Shown: positions 11,590-23,550, counted from the first letter of the stretch. The stretch: 64,000 bases of DNA from Lumbricus rubellus (GCA_945859605.1 OX243814.1:30959173-31023172), one strand, 5' to 3'. Notes: generated by a model not told the origin, from the letters alone. Made by a program: numbers and translations.

Positions 11590-11680
11590 CACATGTAGAA
11601 TAATTGCATATTTATATAGCACTATGTCAATAGAAACTCCTCAGAGGCACTCCCGACCTGACACCAAACTACAATCAAAG
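11590..11680 (-). mobile_element. LINE/SINE tail remnant
   Basis: TATTTATATAGCACTATGTC...CTCCTCAGAGGCACTCCCGAC is the reverse complement of the GGGAGCGCCTCTGAGTAG...GGCGCTATATAAAT tail with several changes. No head is attached. Confidence 0.5.
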
Positions 11681-11915
11681 AGAATGGTTATGAAACGCTT
11701 GCGGAAAAGGATAAAGAAAGACAAAGAAGTTCATTACGTAGAGACTAATAATAGGTAACTTATTCCAGATAGATGGACCAAATGTCAATTATAATGGTGC
11801 AAAATAGATGAACAGGAAATGGCAGATCACAATTGCTTTAGCATAATACGTTAGCAACAGTTCTCAGCTAAAAAGACTGTGCAATTGGGTGAAAAAAAAA
11901 CAAATCCAGAGACAA

Positions 11916-11921
11916 TTTATT
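11916..11921 (-). terminator. Poly(A) signal of PRCC
   Basis: AATAAA on the - strand (TTTATT on +), 19 nt after the PRCC stop codon and followed by a T-rich stretch on the same strand. This predicts an unusually short 3' UTR. Confidence 0.55.
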
Positions 11922-11939
11922 TATCTGTCTGAATGACTT

Positions 11940-14900
11940 CTAGAATCCGTATCTTGACTGAGTCTGCTTCTTGGAAAACTTGTTTTCTGCCCACTGGTTT
12001 TTCAGTTCAAGTTCTCGTTCTTTAGCCTGCAAACGACAAACATCAAAAAACAGAAATTAACCATACCTTAAGAACAAAATGAAGAACAAAGTTCTTGCAT
12101 TAAAATTAGCAAATAACAATTTTGGTATTTTCTCTATGGTCCTGCCTTCAATCCCTAAGAACAATTCATTCATTCATTCAAGTATTTATATATCGCCTCT
12201 TCAAGGAAACTACTCAGAGGCGCCCCTGACACAAGTACGGCCAAACAGAACAGTTTTTAAGTGCTTATAGAATGTGTCAGAGTTTTATGTAAGAATACCT
12301 AATATGGTTAACAGCTGTCAAAGGGAGTATCACAGGTAAAGGCCTTTAACCCTTTAACAAACAGCGTGCACTAAATATGCATGTGAAAAACATACGCAGC
12401 TGGACTTTAAAGGGTTAAATGTCCAAAATCCTTTGCAAAACAACGATTAAGTCCGGAACGCAAACCCAGCACCAGAAAACTATAAAAAATTGCAATATAT
12501 CTCATCGTTCATCAAACACATAAACAATCGTTTCTGTTTGTCTCTCTCCTACAGATACTAATTTGTAAGCCAGGCTAGACGTGTCCGATAACTTACCTGA
12601 TGAGCTAAGAACGTAATTTGGTGTTTTCTTTTCTGCTGCGATGTCGGCATGTCCTTATTTCGCTTCTTGCTGTGTGACTTCACGTCTTTCTCGATCGTCA
12701 AGTTCTTCGTCTGTTCCAGAGATGCCCCCGTCAGGTGATCGGCCAGGTTGACCTCAATGACCTTTATCTCCTCTTGACCCCTCTTCCTCTTCCGTCCAAA
12801 GGGAACCTATGCATGTTAGAAAAACGCATTCAGTCTTATGGTAATGTAGGAAAACACAGAGAATGGTAGCAGACCCTTAACCCTTTGATGCCGAGAGTGT
12901 AGTAAAATGTATGGGAAATCCTATACCCTCCGACATAAAAGGGTTAAGCTAGACCCGAGGTTGCTACAGGCATTAAGTAGTGTTCAATGACTTCATTTTC
13001 TTAGCCTCAGCACATGCATGGGGTGATCAGTCCTCTCCCTCACTGTCTCATCTTCCCATCAACAGTGTACTCATCACAGCCGAGTTAGCTGGGGTACAGG
13101 TGGAGCAGAAATTGTGACATGGATTTGAACATCTAACCTCCTGGTTGACAGTACAGCATGCTAATCACTAAACCAGCATGCACCCCACAAGATAATTAAG
13201 GTAAACACTGCAATGATGCCTTTTCTTCGAATAAACATTTCTGTTGAGATCCCATGACACAAAACTTCAATTTAAGACACAAATATTATGATTTTAATTT
13301 AGTAAGCAAGTAACATAAGCAAGCAGTATCTGGCATGGCCCTAATAAAATCTTTTAAACTGACCAGTGCAAATAAATGCCAGTGCGAAAATTACCTGAAA
13401 TTGGTCTTTGACTTCTTGATTTGCAGAATATTGAGGATTCTATAAAACAGTCAACATTAGGCTTTCAAGAGCATTGTATCCAAATCACATAGTTAGCAAC
13501 TAATAAAAAATAACTACTATAAAAAGAGAAGAAACACGAGAGATAATCTAATGAAAAATGAATTGTGAGAGGATTAATGCCAAAACATGCATTAAAGTTG
13601 TCCTCACATTAACTAACATATATGAAGAGCATTAAATGTAATAATATACCTGCATAAATTCATCCTCAGTTGTTTGATACGTCTGCCACGTGACATCCTG
13701 GCCTTCATCTGCATAACCAGAATGTACAGGCAGAAGATTGTGTGACCCGACAACTGCGTGATTATTGGAAGCTGCCCGACTGAACAGCAGAGGCACGTTG
13801 GATGAGGAGGAGGATTGCCCCTGCTGGAAGTCCAACGGTGCATCAGCCACGCTCGTATATGTCTCCGAGTACGCCTCAACCACCTGCTTTGCTTCCTCCT
13901 CCCTAGGCTTCTCCGGAAGCAGGTCTGTCTCCGAGCGAATGTCTTTGACGCTTGGCGCCAGAGCAACGGCAACAGGCGCAGCTGCGACGTGTCTACTATC
14001 CGCATTCGAAGAAGAAAATGAAAAGAAGTTTGTGACGTTGACACCAGAGCCGTCATGGTCATCGTCGTCATCACTCACGTAATCAGCCGTCAGTAATCCA
14101 TGCGAAACAGTCTTTTTTGAGTTTTCAACTGCACAGACGTCAGTCAACGTTGATGGTTTTTGGATTACTTTAGAGCTAACTGTTCGTTGCTGCGGTGCTT
14201 TTGGAGGTTCCTTCTGCTTCGTAAGAACGTGGGGAACCAACGACCGACCAAGTTCCTTCATTGAACAATATTTCGGTTTTGGCAAGCTGCCGAACAAATC
14301 AACTGATCCCTGTAAAGAAAAACACAAATTGGAAATAAAAACAATTAAAAACAGACGCCTTTAGATATTTTTTCAGTTGTGAACATAGTACCTTCACCGT
14401 GAAAATCGCCTCTGTGAGCACTAGCAAGCTTTTGAAAAGGCGTTAGATACATGTAAAACTCAGATACAGATTTTAAAAAACAACCTGGGCCTAATTCTTA
14501 GCCAAAAATATTTCAAGCCACATAGAAATCATTTCTGAGCATATACCATCATATATCAGTGCAAAAGAATAACATTTACAAAAAGGGAGAACGGTCATTT
14601 TCCATCGTAATTTTCTCCCATCTAGTTGTTGCTTTGTCAAAGTAACTGTTCTGAAATGGTGGATGATTTATTTTTTAAATTTCTAATAGGCCACTCAATA
14701 AACAATCTAAGAAGTATTTTACTTACTTTGGAAGATGATGGAATAAATGGTTTTGGTTTTTCATCTTCATCTTCGTCCGAAAAATCCTAGTAAAGAAAGA
14801 GTAAAATGTCATGTAGCAAGTCATATCCTAAATTTGCAATCAGACTTTAAGTCTGATTCGTGTCCAGCCTCTTGATTAAATTACTTTATGTATACATGCA

Positions 14901-16403
14901 AAATTAAAACTGGCTGCGCATAGTCTCCCTCCTCATACTGGTCAGTTGACGGCATTTCGTGACTCATGTAATGGCAAGAACAGTAGCTTCAGCATTTCTT
15001 GGAATTTACAACTTCACCAAGTCAATGCAGTGCTGCACATGGTGTATATTCAATTACGATCTAAAGAAATTAAAAGATTTCATTAATACATAGATACACG
15101 GAAAAGAAGTTGTATGCCAGCAGTTGCTCTCTGCAGTCCACGATTTTAAGTGTCAATGATAAAATTATGCAACATTTGTGACAAAAATCAATGGACCATC
15201 CCTATAGCCAGCACAAGAAAATGGCTAATAAATACTAGCATGTACTAATAACCAGTCAAACAGATTCATCTAAGTTTTGTTTAAGCATTAGAGCATCATA
15301 ATCATCATAATACAACACATTTATACATTACATTGTAGTACTTGATCTGGCTCCAATATAGGCACTGCATCAATACGGTTCCATTATGTGTGCTAAAGGT
15401 TAATGAATCAGATCTCTTACCGAGGGCAAAGATGGCAGCTGGATCAGCTTCTTATTCTTTTTCGGCGCAGCTGCTGGCTGAGCTGGAGGTTTCTCCCTCA
15501 GAGACAATTCTTTCTCCGATGGCTCTACGATCAACTCTGGTTCAGTCAAGAGATCATCGGATGATTTCGGTGCTGGCAATTCTAAAGTAATGGAAGCAGT
15601 AAAGAACAAAATAAGGCAACTGCTCGTTTGTTTATACATAACAAATTATGCAATTCTCCAAAGTCTTTTGGATCCTTACGCTAAGGAAAGGCACCGTGTA
15701 ATTAGTGCCAAACTTATCTTGCAGGCACTACCACAAACTCATCCAAGATATTGGAAGGGGGGGGGTGGAGATCTGGAAAATCAGAATTAAACAACTATGA
15801 CGCCACTAGCGATTCCAGCGTTATGTAATATGTATAAAGTGGGTGCGCTTTAAAATTTATTTCATACAGCAGTCTTGAAGATATAAATAAATCTTTGTTT
15901 ACGTTATGTATTATAAGTTTCTTGGCTCTGCGCCTATTGCCATCGCTCTGGCGCCAAGCATCAAACAACTAGCATGAAAGCAAGTCACCATCTCCCACGA
16001 AGTACCGAGCATATATACCTAAAATATATGCAAAAATGAATATGTACTAACCGTTCTAAATGTTTCTAGTTGTGATTAATCTTGAATTATAATTTCCAAT
16101 AGTTAATTAAATAACGTGCAAGCCCTATTTTAAGTACTGTAAGTATTACTTTATTGAACAACCTGCAAACGCACTGCAGGCATATGCCATAGTACCACAT
16201 GCACTAACCAGGGGTATCGCTGTACCAAGGTTACTTCTGCAAGCCGTAAAAACAAGTTGGACAACAGTAAATACTGAGTTTTAATATGAAGCAATCTTGC
16301 CTGCAAATAGATTGTGCTCTTCAACAACTTGTGATTCTGTTTCTTCAACTTCTGCAACTTCTTCGATGTCGTCATCGCTACTATCATACCCCACCAACGC
16401 CAT
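11940..16403 (-). CDS. PRCC: PRCC homolog (proline-rich, mitotic checkpoint/spliceosome-associated)
   Basis: PRCC is a nuclear protein associated with pre-mRNA splicing factors; the human gene is a fusion partner of TFE3 in renal carcinoma. Seven exons from 5' to 3': 16403-16301, 15581-15421, 14786-14727, 14309-13650, 13439-13395, 12806-12597 and 12026-11940. They give 441 residues with closing phases. The start MALVGYDSSDDD matches the acidic PRCC N terminus. A low-complexity middle contains LFGSLPKPK (about 113-121) and APLDFQQ. The hallmark C terminus runs VPFGRKRKRGQEEI, KRKHQITFLAHQ, AKERELELKNQW and ends SRYGF, as in human PRCC. Intron 1 appears to use a GC-AG site (GCAG|GCAAGA at 16301/16300): no in-frame GT is available before a stop. 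The gene is divergent from NGDN. Confidence 0.92.
12170..12262 (-). mobile_element. LINE 3' tail fragment
   Basis: On the - strand: AAAACTGTTCTGTTTGGCCG, then GCGCCTCTGAGTAG...CTTGAAGAGGCGATATATAA and a TGAA microsatellite. It matches the LINE tail at 4485-4570. It lies in the last PRCC intron. Confidence 0.65.
12346..12418. mobile_element. TTAA-flanked palindromic mini-element, unique family
   Basis: TTAACCCTTTAACAAACAGC at the left and ACTTTAAAGGGTTAA at the right. The middle (GCACTAAATATGCATGTG) is not shared with the other families. It lies in a PRCC intron. Confidence 0.55.
12877..12947. mobile_element. TTAA-flanked palindromic mini-element, family A
   Basis: 71 bp, reversed relative to 2459-2529: TTAACCCTTTGATGCCGAGA ... 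CTATACCCTCCGACATAA AAGGGTTAA. It lies in a PRCC intron. Confidence 0.7.
13065..13190 (-). mobile_element. tRNA-like SINE head, degraded
   Basis: On the - strand, TGGTTTAGTGATTAGC resembles an A box and GTTCAAATCC is a good B box. The spacing is tRNA-like, but acceptor arms and anticodon do not form, so it is a remnant and not a tRNA gene. It lies in a PRCC intron. Confidence 0.45.
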
Positions 16404-17036
16404 ATAATTACTTTACGACTTTTCTGTAAGAAATATTATTTTGTCTGTGCTTTTATTTCTCATCGACGACTCAATACATATCAGTCACTGGCGGCCATGA
16501 TACATCGTGAATAGAATTCATTTGGCGCAAGTACTATCGTCCAGCTGCCTTTCGAAACGCATTTCATAGTTTAACAAAATTATTGGGTCTGGATTTTATT
16601 TAGCAAGCTGGATAATAATAATAATATAAACGTACCTAGACAACGCACAATTCTTTTAGAATATAGACACCACAGCGCCGTTGTTATTTATATTGTGCTT
16701 CAGCCGTGTTTCTGGAAACGTGCAACTTGAACTTTGAAAATTGTGCCCCATTTCTAAAGTACTTGAAAACTATTTTCGGTCGTGGTTTTGCGTAGTCAGC
16801 TTCTCAGCGCTGCTTTTAACTTGCGATTACAATAATTTTGCAAAAATGCTGAACGGCTGATTCGATGCCAAAATATGCAACTTGCGTTGCATCAACTTAC
16901 TTGCTCACTAACTAAGCAACTTCCGGTAGTGATCGGTTCCCTAGAATCCCTACACGTGTTGAACATAATAAATAATGTGAAAAGTTGATTATGAAAGATT
17001 TGTTGCAAGATTAATATTACTAATAAAGCCTTTAAA
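16404..17036. promoter_or_regulatory. Bidirectional promoter interval of PRCC and NGDN
   Basis: The PRCC (-) and NGDN (+) start codons are 633 bp apart and face away from each other. ACTTCCGGT at 16919-16927 is a perfect ETS/GABP-type site, a class common in bidirectional housekeeping promoters. No TATA box at a convincing distance. Transcription starts cannot be placed from sequence. Confidence 0.6.
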
Positions 17037-20000
17037 ATGGGCTCGGTATGTATGATTACCCAATAATGCTAGTAAGGTAGCTTCATTAGTTTAACAGGCA
17101 ATTCACTAGGTCAGAGAAATGTCTGGTCTGTTAGTGATTACGATTTATGTCTTCTGTAATTTGCGTTCTTGTGAATTGTGATAAACGTCAAGACTGGCTG
17201 CCCGTACTCCAAACAATATGGCCGTTAACGAATGCAATAAAATTAGAGCGCGTGAGGGTCGGTTAGGGCTCAGGTTAGGCGTCGTGATGGTCGGTTAGGG
17301 CTCAGGTTAGGCGTCGTGAGGGTCGGTTGGGGTTAGTTTTAGGGTTAGTGCAGTCATTCTGCTGAAATTGAAGCTGAATTGATGAACAATGTCGTCGATG
17401 AATTGATGAACAATGTCGTCGATGGTCGCGCTCTAATTTTATTGCATTCGTTGGCAGCCATATTGTTTGGAGTACGGGCAGCCAGTCTTGACGTTTACCG
17501 GCTAACTTGTTCCACTGCAAAATGTTATTTATTTGGACTTTTGCCCAAATAAAGAACAAAGAATTTAATGTTTTGTGATCCTATGGATCTTGTAGCTATC
17601 TAATGAAGACAAAGCAAATGTTGTGACACTTTTTGAGAAAATTTCAAAATCTATGACTGCTGTTTCTGAGATTGTGAAGTCTCTGCTTTCCCAGAAGGAA
17701 GATGGTCTTTTGCCAACAGAAAAGGTAATATTATTATTTGAGTTCAGTAATGAATTGTTCTCCTTTTGTTATAGTTTGAGTAAAGTTGGACTCAAAGTGT
17801 GCCTTTATCTATGGTTATTTCATTTCATTTTCATACTTTGTAGCCTATGTTGTGGCATTATCAAATGAATAAACAGTGGTAGATAGTGCCCTTGAGGAGA
17901 AACCCAGTTACCCGAGTTCTCTGGCTTCTTTCTCCTCACTGTCTTGATAATGTGAGATAAATACAGTACATAAAATGTTTCTTTCAGCCTCAGGTAATAT
18001 AAGAGTTAGTTGCTGTTATATAGCTCGGCTTCAGTTTGGTCTGTTTGGATGCCCAAAATGACACGAACAGAACATCACGGGCATGTTGGTGTTGTGGTGG
18101 GTTTCGTGCGTTGCAGCCGCAGGTTAAAATCCATTTCAAGCTGCTATGTAGAGACCTTGAGCAAGTCCTTCACTCGCAATTGCTTGTTCACTTTGGCGTG
18201 AAAACGAGTTGCAGTGTCTGCGTGGTAGTCGGGAGCACATCTGAGTACAGAGCTTGAAGGTGTGCTATGGCAAATATGAGAAATATATTCTTCTTTCTTT
18301 TTTACATAGACTTATTCTGCTTAGAACTGTGCTTAAAGCTATGTAGAGTTTAATGGTTGTTTTTGATTTTATCAATACTTAGGGTCATGGGTTGCTGGAG
18401 TTAAAAAACCAGATGATGCTTAGCTATCTCATCAATCTGGTTCATCTGATTTCTGATAAAATATCAGGGAATGCAATTGAAGGATCTCCAGATGTTGAGA
18501 GGCTCGTTGAAATTCGCACAGTAAGAAAAATGCATTGAAGTTCTTCATTATCTTTTTTGTTTTGTTTTAGTTAGTCCAGTACTTCTCTTACATCTTACGA
18601 GTGAACTTTTCTAGTCCTTACAATTATTATTATTATGTGCTTGCTTGTTACTACTGCATGCATAAAGATCCTGGCATCATTCAGATTGACAAGTGGATGC
18701 TTATAAAAGGTTAATATAAATGGTCATCTTAAAATTCTTAAGTACTGGAACATAGGAAAAAATCTTTTTGCAGTATTGTAGTCAAAGTACTTCTTTAACA
18801 CATTGACCGCCTACACGCCATGTTAAATGACTGGCTGTACTATGAGTTAACTCGTAGTAGGCGATCAACGTGTTAAGTGGCAAATGCCTTTTACACTGTG
18901 AACTTTTGTTGTTCAGCCATATTCCGAATTTAAAGATAAAATGTTACGTCCACAAATTTATCTCTCTGTGAATGATAGACATAGGACTTATAAACCAGAG
19001 GTTGAATAATATTTAAGCCTAAGTGGAAAGATTACAGCAACTGAAATGCCATTTTGAATAATGGAAATTAACTGAAGACACTCCAACAATATGTACACAG
19101 TTCTATTGGAAACAATTGGCACACAATGAAAGAGTAACATTGCATAGTGATTTAACTTTGAAATTTGTTCTCCAGGTCTTAGAAAAACTGCAGCCGGTCG
19201 AAAAGAAACTTCAGAACGACTTTGATAGAAAAATCAAGGCTTCTGTAACAGGAGTCGTAGGTAAGCACAAGAAAGTTGGGATATTTACACTTTTGTTGTC
19301 AACTCAGCTGCTTTATATTTTTTTAGTACTGGTGCTTTTTTTGTATCATAGATTCATCATTGTAGATCTATACTAAAAGCAGTTATCCACTTTGTCAGCT
19401 TCTGAAATAAACTAATATAGTTAAAACTACTGGTTCTATGTAGAAGTCTGAACAAATAGTGTTATTTTAATAAGACTGTGTATTGCAATAGTTTTCATTA
19501 TTTTGCAGTACAGTTCTTGTGCTTGCTCAATGCTGAAAGGCATTTGATCAAATGTTTGAAGTTTGTTTCTTTTGTTTCAGATAAGAATGATCCGATGGCA
19601 TTTAAACCTGATCCAATGAGTCTTCTCTCTGAGGTAAATTTTAAAAAAAATTGAATTTAGTTTTAGTACCTCTATTTAACACGTTGGCCGCGAGGGACGT
19701 CCAAATTGAGTCATTTAACACAGCAAATCAGCGGCCAACGTGTTAAGATATCCATTTTGATGGACCTTGGTGTTTAGATTAATTAATTCTTTTCTTTTAA
19801 ATTGAATTTAGTGCATTTATTTAAGATATCCATTTTTATGGACCTTGGTGTTTAAATAAATAAATCCTTTCCTATTCTACTATTAGTCGTATTTATGGAA
19901 ACTTTTTCAGGTTAACTCAAGATTATTAATTTGTACCCTTTCATAATTTTTTGTTTTGAAGGCATAGGCAGCCTAATACAAGGCTTATAGCTGGAATTGG

Positions 20001-23000
20001 TTTATTCTCACCGAGTAATATGTTCTTCGGGTTCTCTGCCCCTAGGCAGTTTCGAACGCAAAATGCCGCCACTTCATCCTCTGTTGTGCCTTCTCCTTTA
20101 GCTTTTGGTAGCCGTCTTCCATAATCCAGTCCAGCATCATCTGTCTCGGTGGTCCTCTTGTTCTTTTCCCCTCCATTTTTCCTGCAATCACTATCCTTAG
20201 CAAGGAATCACCTCTTAGTGTTTATCCAATCCATGTTCTTTGCCTTTATTTTTATCATTCATATAAGTGTTCTTTCTTCTCCAATTCTTCTCAACACTTC
20301 TTCGTTTGTTTTATGCTACTGACTGAGTAATATGGTGTTTGTTTATTCCTAGTCAGAGGATGAAGGGTCTGAGAAATCTTCTGATGAAAGTGAGGAAGAT
20401 GGTGATGTCTACAAACCATCCAAATCTATCCCAACGTACTTTGGTAAGCCATTGACTACCGGTAATAAGCATCAGGACGAAACTTAGAATTGATAAGTTT
20501 GTGATATTACCTGAAAAGGCAAAGTTCGTTAAGCATCCTAATTAAGTGCATTTATGTTTGAAATTTGTATGAATTCAGTTTTCAGATTTTAAGATTTGTG
20601 TTACAAATATCAAAGAAGTATTTTTAAAGTGTTTAGTTGTTTACCTTGCTATAGATTATACACGACTGAAAAATTAATATAATGCAGAATAAAATGTGAA
20701 GAATTATGTTGTGTCAATTTGTAATACTGGTTTGAAAAATATGATAAATGTAGCATGATTTAGAGCAGCGGTGTCAAAGAGCAAGATTTTATAAGTCTGA
20801 TTTGATTTATTTTGCAAAAATATGCACCATTTAAGATATAGAATTTAGGTTTTAAAAAAAACTTCTGGGTAGGGCTCACTGAGCCCTCTCCAGACCACTA
20901 TCCAATTTTACTTTGGCACCCATCCTGCTACTTGCTATGAAATATTGCCACCAGTTCACCATTAAAAAGGTTTGAACCTCTGATTTAGCGCAACAGTTTG
21001 GGATTTGTGCGAATACATACTTATGCACATAGATGCATCCAGACAATTACAGTTAAAAGTTTTCATGGCTGATGTAATTAAGTATTTGGTTTGTAACAGC
21101 TTTAAAAAAATTATTTAAGGAATCACAATGATACAGTATTAACTATTTCTGCTTTAAAATCTTTTAGATGAATCAGCACAAAAGAAGCGTCTACGCTTGG
21201 AAGACAGAGCAAAAACACGTCTGCTCAACAGCGAATTAGTGAATGAGCTCGCACGACAGTACACAGATGCACCAGAAGCAGTTCTTGAATCATCTCGAGT
21301 AAATGACCAAAATTCTGTCTACCTAGTCAATCTAAATAAATTTATGGACTTCTTATGAACTGAAGTTTATTATATTTAACGGTATTTTTAGTATTTTCTG
21401 TATTTTTCAATTGCCACTAATTAATGACCAAGCATTAGTTAATTAACAATAATGAGCAATTTTGCATATAAAGGACTTGCTCCAGGTCGTTCATACACAG
21501 CAACTGTTTGTGGGAGATTTGAACCCATGCACTTTGCTTTACATGGGAAGCATTCTAACCACTGGCTGAACAAAGGTTAAATATTTGTCTTTGCAATTTG
21601 ATTTCGAGCAATGAATAAACTATCTCAGGGGTTTGAATCTAGCATTGTTCCAACCAAGTCGTCTTTTTCCTTTCTAGCGTCACAGAAAGTTTTTCTTACC
21701 ATATATACAGCCGTTTGATGACAATTCCGTTGTACAAAGCTAATCTAAACCATGTGCAATTCTATCTGTTGAATTGGTAAAAATCGTTGAATCTGCTCAG
21801 TTTTGACTATGTCTTGGTGTTTTTCAATTTAGCAAAATACCAATCGGCAAGCGGAAAGAAGAGAACGCGAAAGAACCGAGTAAGTGCAACTCATTTGCTG
21901 ATGAACGATAGAACTTGGCTTTATTACTCATGGATGTATGTATGTGCACTTGTTATAGCGCCCCTTCAAGCTCTCTCTACTCAGAGGCGCTCCCGATGCA
22001 GAGCGGACACTGCATCGGAGTTTCACGCCGAAGCGCTGAGCAATTGTAAGTGAAGGCCTTGCCCAAGGTCCTTACGCGGGGAGGTGGATTCGAACCTCGG
22101 ACCTTCCGGCTCCAAGGCAACGACGCCACCACTAGACCACCGCGCCACACATGACATAAGGTATGTGGGGTAAACAATGATGGTAACATGAACAAGAATT
22201 TTTAATAACAACAATAATGTGATGGAGATATTGCAACAAAATATGGTTTAAAATGACATCATTGAAACCCAATATAAATTGTGAGTGAAATGCGACAAAT
22301 TAAAATATATAATTTGAACATAATTATCTTGTCTCCGAAAAATGCTTTATTACTGTACTTTATTACATGCAAAATAGAATTTCTTTGCAAAAACGATTTT
22401 GTAAAATGGTTCCACTTGTGTTTTTTTTCAGATATGAAGAAACATATTTGACTCGTCTTCCACCAGAAAAGAAGGTAAGCTGCTTTTCAAATTATCTTTT
22501 TTTTGTTTCATGAATTTCTGTGTAGTATTTTAACTCATTCCCGCCGGAATTGTTCCGATACCTATTGGGTTTATCGGGTCACCCGCGATCCGGCGGGAAA
22601 GGGCTAAAGACCGCTGATATGTTTAATTAAAAGGGTTCTTCAAAGAGCTTATTTGCTTTAGTTTTATTTGTCGAGGATGTTTGATTTATTTATACACCAG
22701 TTTTCTACAGTGCTTTATCAATTGTTTTATCCTATGTTTCAGGGGAAAAAACGAAAAGCTTACGGAAAGAAAAAAGGTAATGCCTTTAAGAATCAACGCT
22801 AAGTTACGTTGTTTTGCATTAAATTTGCACTGCTTTAAAGAAGGTTGAGATCATGACACATTTAAATAGCAAAGAGTCTAGTATGTGGTCCAAAATTACT
22901 TGAGCACTGTCACATAGGAGCACTTGCTCTATCCTGGAAAATTAACACCTATTTTTTAAACAGATACGTTTTGGTTTTTTGACAGATTTCTTTGCGCCAT

Positions 23001-23469
23001 AGTATTCATGATGTTAATTTCCTTCTTTGCATTTTCAAGCTCTTGCTAAAGAATTTAACTGAGACCATTGTTTTGCCTCTCCTGCAAAAATGTCTGCAGG
23101 TGCCCATGCAAAATTACATGTATTTCATGGATTTTTACCGCAATCTGCACAATCCAAGAATGCTCTTGGCTTTACAAATTAAGTTTTACACTATCTACCT
23201 AGTTGCTCGAGACCCCTCACACGGCCAAGTCATCAAAAGCACACAAGACCTCAAAAAAATGAATATGCATTTTACAAACTTCCTCTGTATTGACATCTTC
23301 CTTAACCTTTTACCCGTTCATCTTTAAATTTTAAGCCCGCTTTCAGCGGATATTCTTGGGGCAAACGGGTAAAAGATTAATGTGCCCTATTGCCGTGAGA
23401 TGCATTGTTCAATTATTGATCAAATGTTGTCATTTGTTTTCAGGCACAAAGCGCCGACGAACCCATTAA
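17037..23469 (+). CDS. NGDN: Neuroguidin (Sas10/Utp3/C1D family), complete
   Basis: Neuroguidin acts in the small-subunit processome and has been described as a CPEB- and eIF4E-binding translational repressor. Eleven exons: 17037-17045, 17596-17724, 18383-18520, 19176-19260, 19581-19633, 20353-20443, 21168-21298, 21833-21879, 22432-22474, 22743-22776, 23444-23469. They close in frame to 261 residues (human about 315). The first exon encodes only MGS. The Sas10/C1D-type N-terminal region holds GLLPTEK, GLLELKNQMMLSYLINL and the signature LVEIRTVLEKL (across exons 3-4), then NDPMAFKPDP. An acidic Ser/Glu tract (SEDEGSEKSSDESEED) follows, then ELARQYTDAPE, EYEETYLTRLPPEKK and a very basic C terminus GTKRRRTH. 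Intron 1 carries a mariner-like element. The gene converges with SLC35C2. Confidence 0.93.
17184..17495. mobile_element. Mariner-like MITE with 69-bp inverted arms
   Basis: Arms 17184-17252 and 17427-17495 are near-perfect inverted copies, starting AACGTCAAGACTGGCTGCCC. A TA dinucleotide borders each side, as expected for Tc1/mariner. The interior has three copies of GTCGGTTAGGGCTCAGGTTA-like units and two of GAATTGATGAACAATGTCGT. It lies in NGDN intron 1. Confidence 0.75.
18073..18285 (+). mobile_element. tRNA-derived SINE, copy 2 (old)
   Basis: Degraded copy: the tRNA head is poor (GGTTAAAATCC as B box), but the body ACCTTGAGCAAGTCCTTCAC and the tail GGGAGCACATCTGAGTA...CTTGAAGGTGTGCTATG are clear. 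The tail stem has changed on both sides and still pairs. It lies in NGDN intron 2. Confidence 0.7.
18795..18876. mobile_element. TTAA-flanked palindromic mini-element, family C
   Basis: TTAACACATTGACCGCCTAC at the left and GTAGGCGATCAACGTGTTAA at the right. It shares ACGCCATGTTAAATGACTGG with 918-999. It lies in an NGDN intron. Confidence 0.7.
19676..19746. mobile_element. TTAA-flanked palindromic mini-element, family C-like
   Basis: TTAACACGTTGGCCGCGAGG at the left and AGCGGCCAACGTGTTAA at the right; interior GACGTCCAAATTGAGTC. It lies in an NGDN intron. Confidence 0.65.
20025..20320 (-). mobile_element. LINE fragment, second copy of the 4690-5035 type
   Basis: CTCTGCCCCTAGGCAG, CCTTCTCCTTTAGC, GTCTCGGTGGTCCTCTTG and TTCTTTTCCCCTCCATTTTT match the 4740-4900 copy in the same order. 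It is too degraded to translate over any length. It lies in an NGDN intron. Confidence 0.6.
20766..20982. mobile_element. Probable hAT-type MITE
   Basis: Left end CAGCGGTGTCAAA and right end TTTGAACCTCTG are imperfectly inverted. The flanking octamers ATTTAGAG and ATTTAGCG differ at one position. No coding potential. It lies in an NGDN intron. Confidence 0.5.
21485..21575 (-). mobile_element. tRNA-like SINE head, degraded
   Basis: On the - strand, CCAGTGGTTAGAATGC resembles an A-box region and GGGTTCAAATCTCC a B box. No intact cloverleaf was found and the rest of the element is not clear. Confidence 0.4.
21937..22147 (-). mobile_element. tRNA-derived SINE, copy 3 (young-looking)
   Basis: A full-length reverse-strand copy with A box, B-box region, body and hairpin tail ending TATAACAAGTGCACATACA. 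Few differences from copies 1, 6 and 11. It begins 58 bp after NGDN exon 8. Confidence 0.85.
22530..22607. mobile_element. TTAA-flanked palindromic mini-element, family D
   Basis: TTAACTCATTCCCGCCGGAA at the left and GATCCGGCGGGAAAGGGCTAA at the right, with TTGTTCCGATACCTATT and TCGGGTCACCCG inside. It matches 38408-38490 in inverse orientation. The right TTAA has mutated to CTAA. Confidence 0.65.
23015..23117 (+). mobile_element. Partial copy of the hAT-type element at 52783-53034
   Basis: TTTGCATTTTCAAGCTCTTG, CTCCTGCAAAAATGTCTG and CAGGTGCCCATG match the right-hand part of the 52783-53034 element. The left end is missing. Confidence 0.55.
23302..23380. mobile_element. TTAA-flanked palindromic mini-element, family B
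   Basis: TTAACCTTTTACCCGTTCAT at the left and GCAAACGGGTAAAAGATTAA at the right; interior TTTTAAGCCCGCTTTCAGCG. It lies in the last NGDN intron, 63 bp before the final exon. Confidence 0.65.
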
Positions 23470-23550
23470 CACAAGACCGTGTATTGACGATCCACACCAT
23501 ATTCCAGTATTACCAAACTATAGAAATCTGGACAGCATCGAGTGTGTGAA

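Noticed and set aside
13613..14082. Long alternative frames on both strands over PRCC exon 4
   Set aside because: Shadows of the real exon; only the GSVDLFG frame has matching splice phases and PRCC motifs.
17250..17350. Interstitial telomeric repeat
   Set aside because: The GGTTAGGG motifs are part of a longer 30-bp unit inside a mariner-like element, not a tandem hexamer array.
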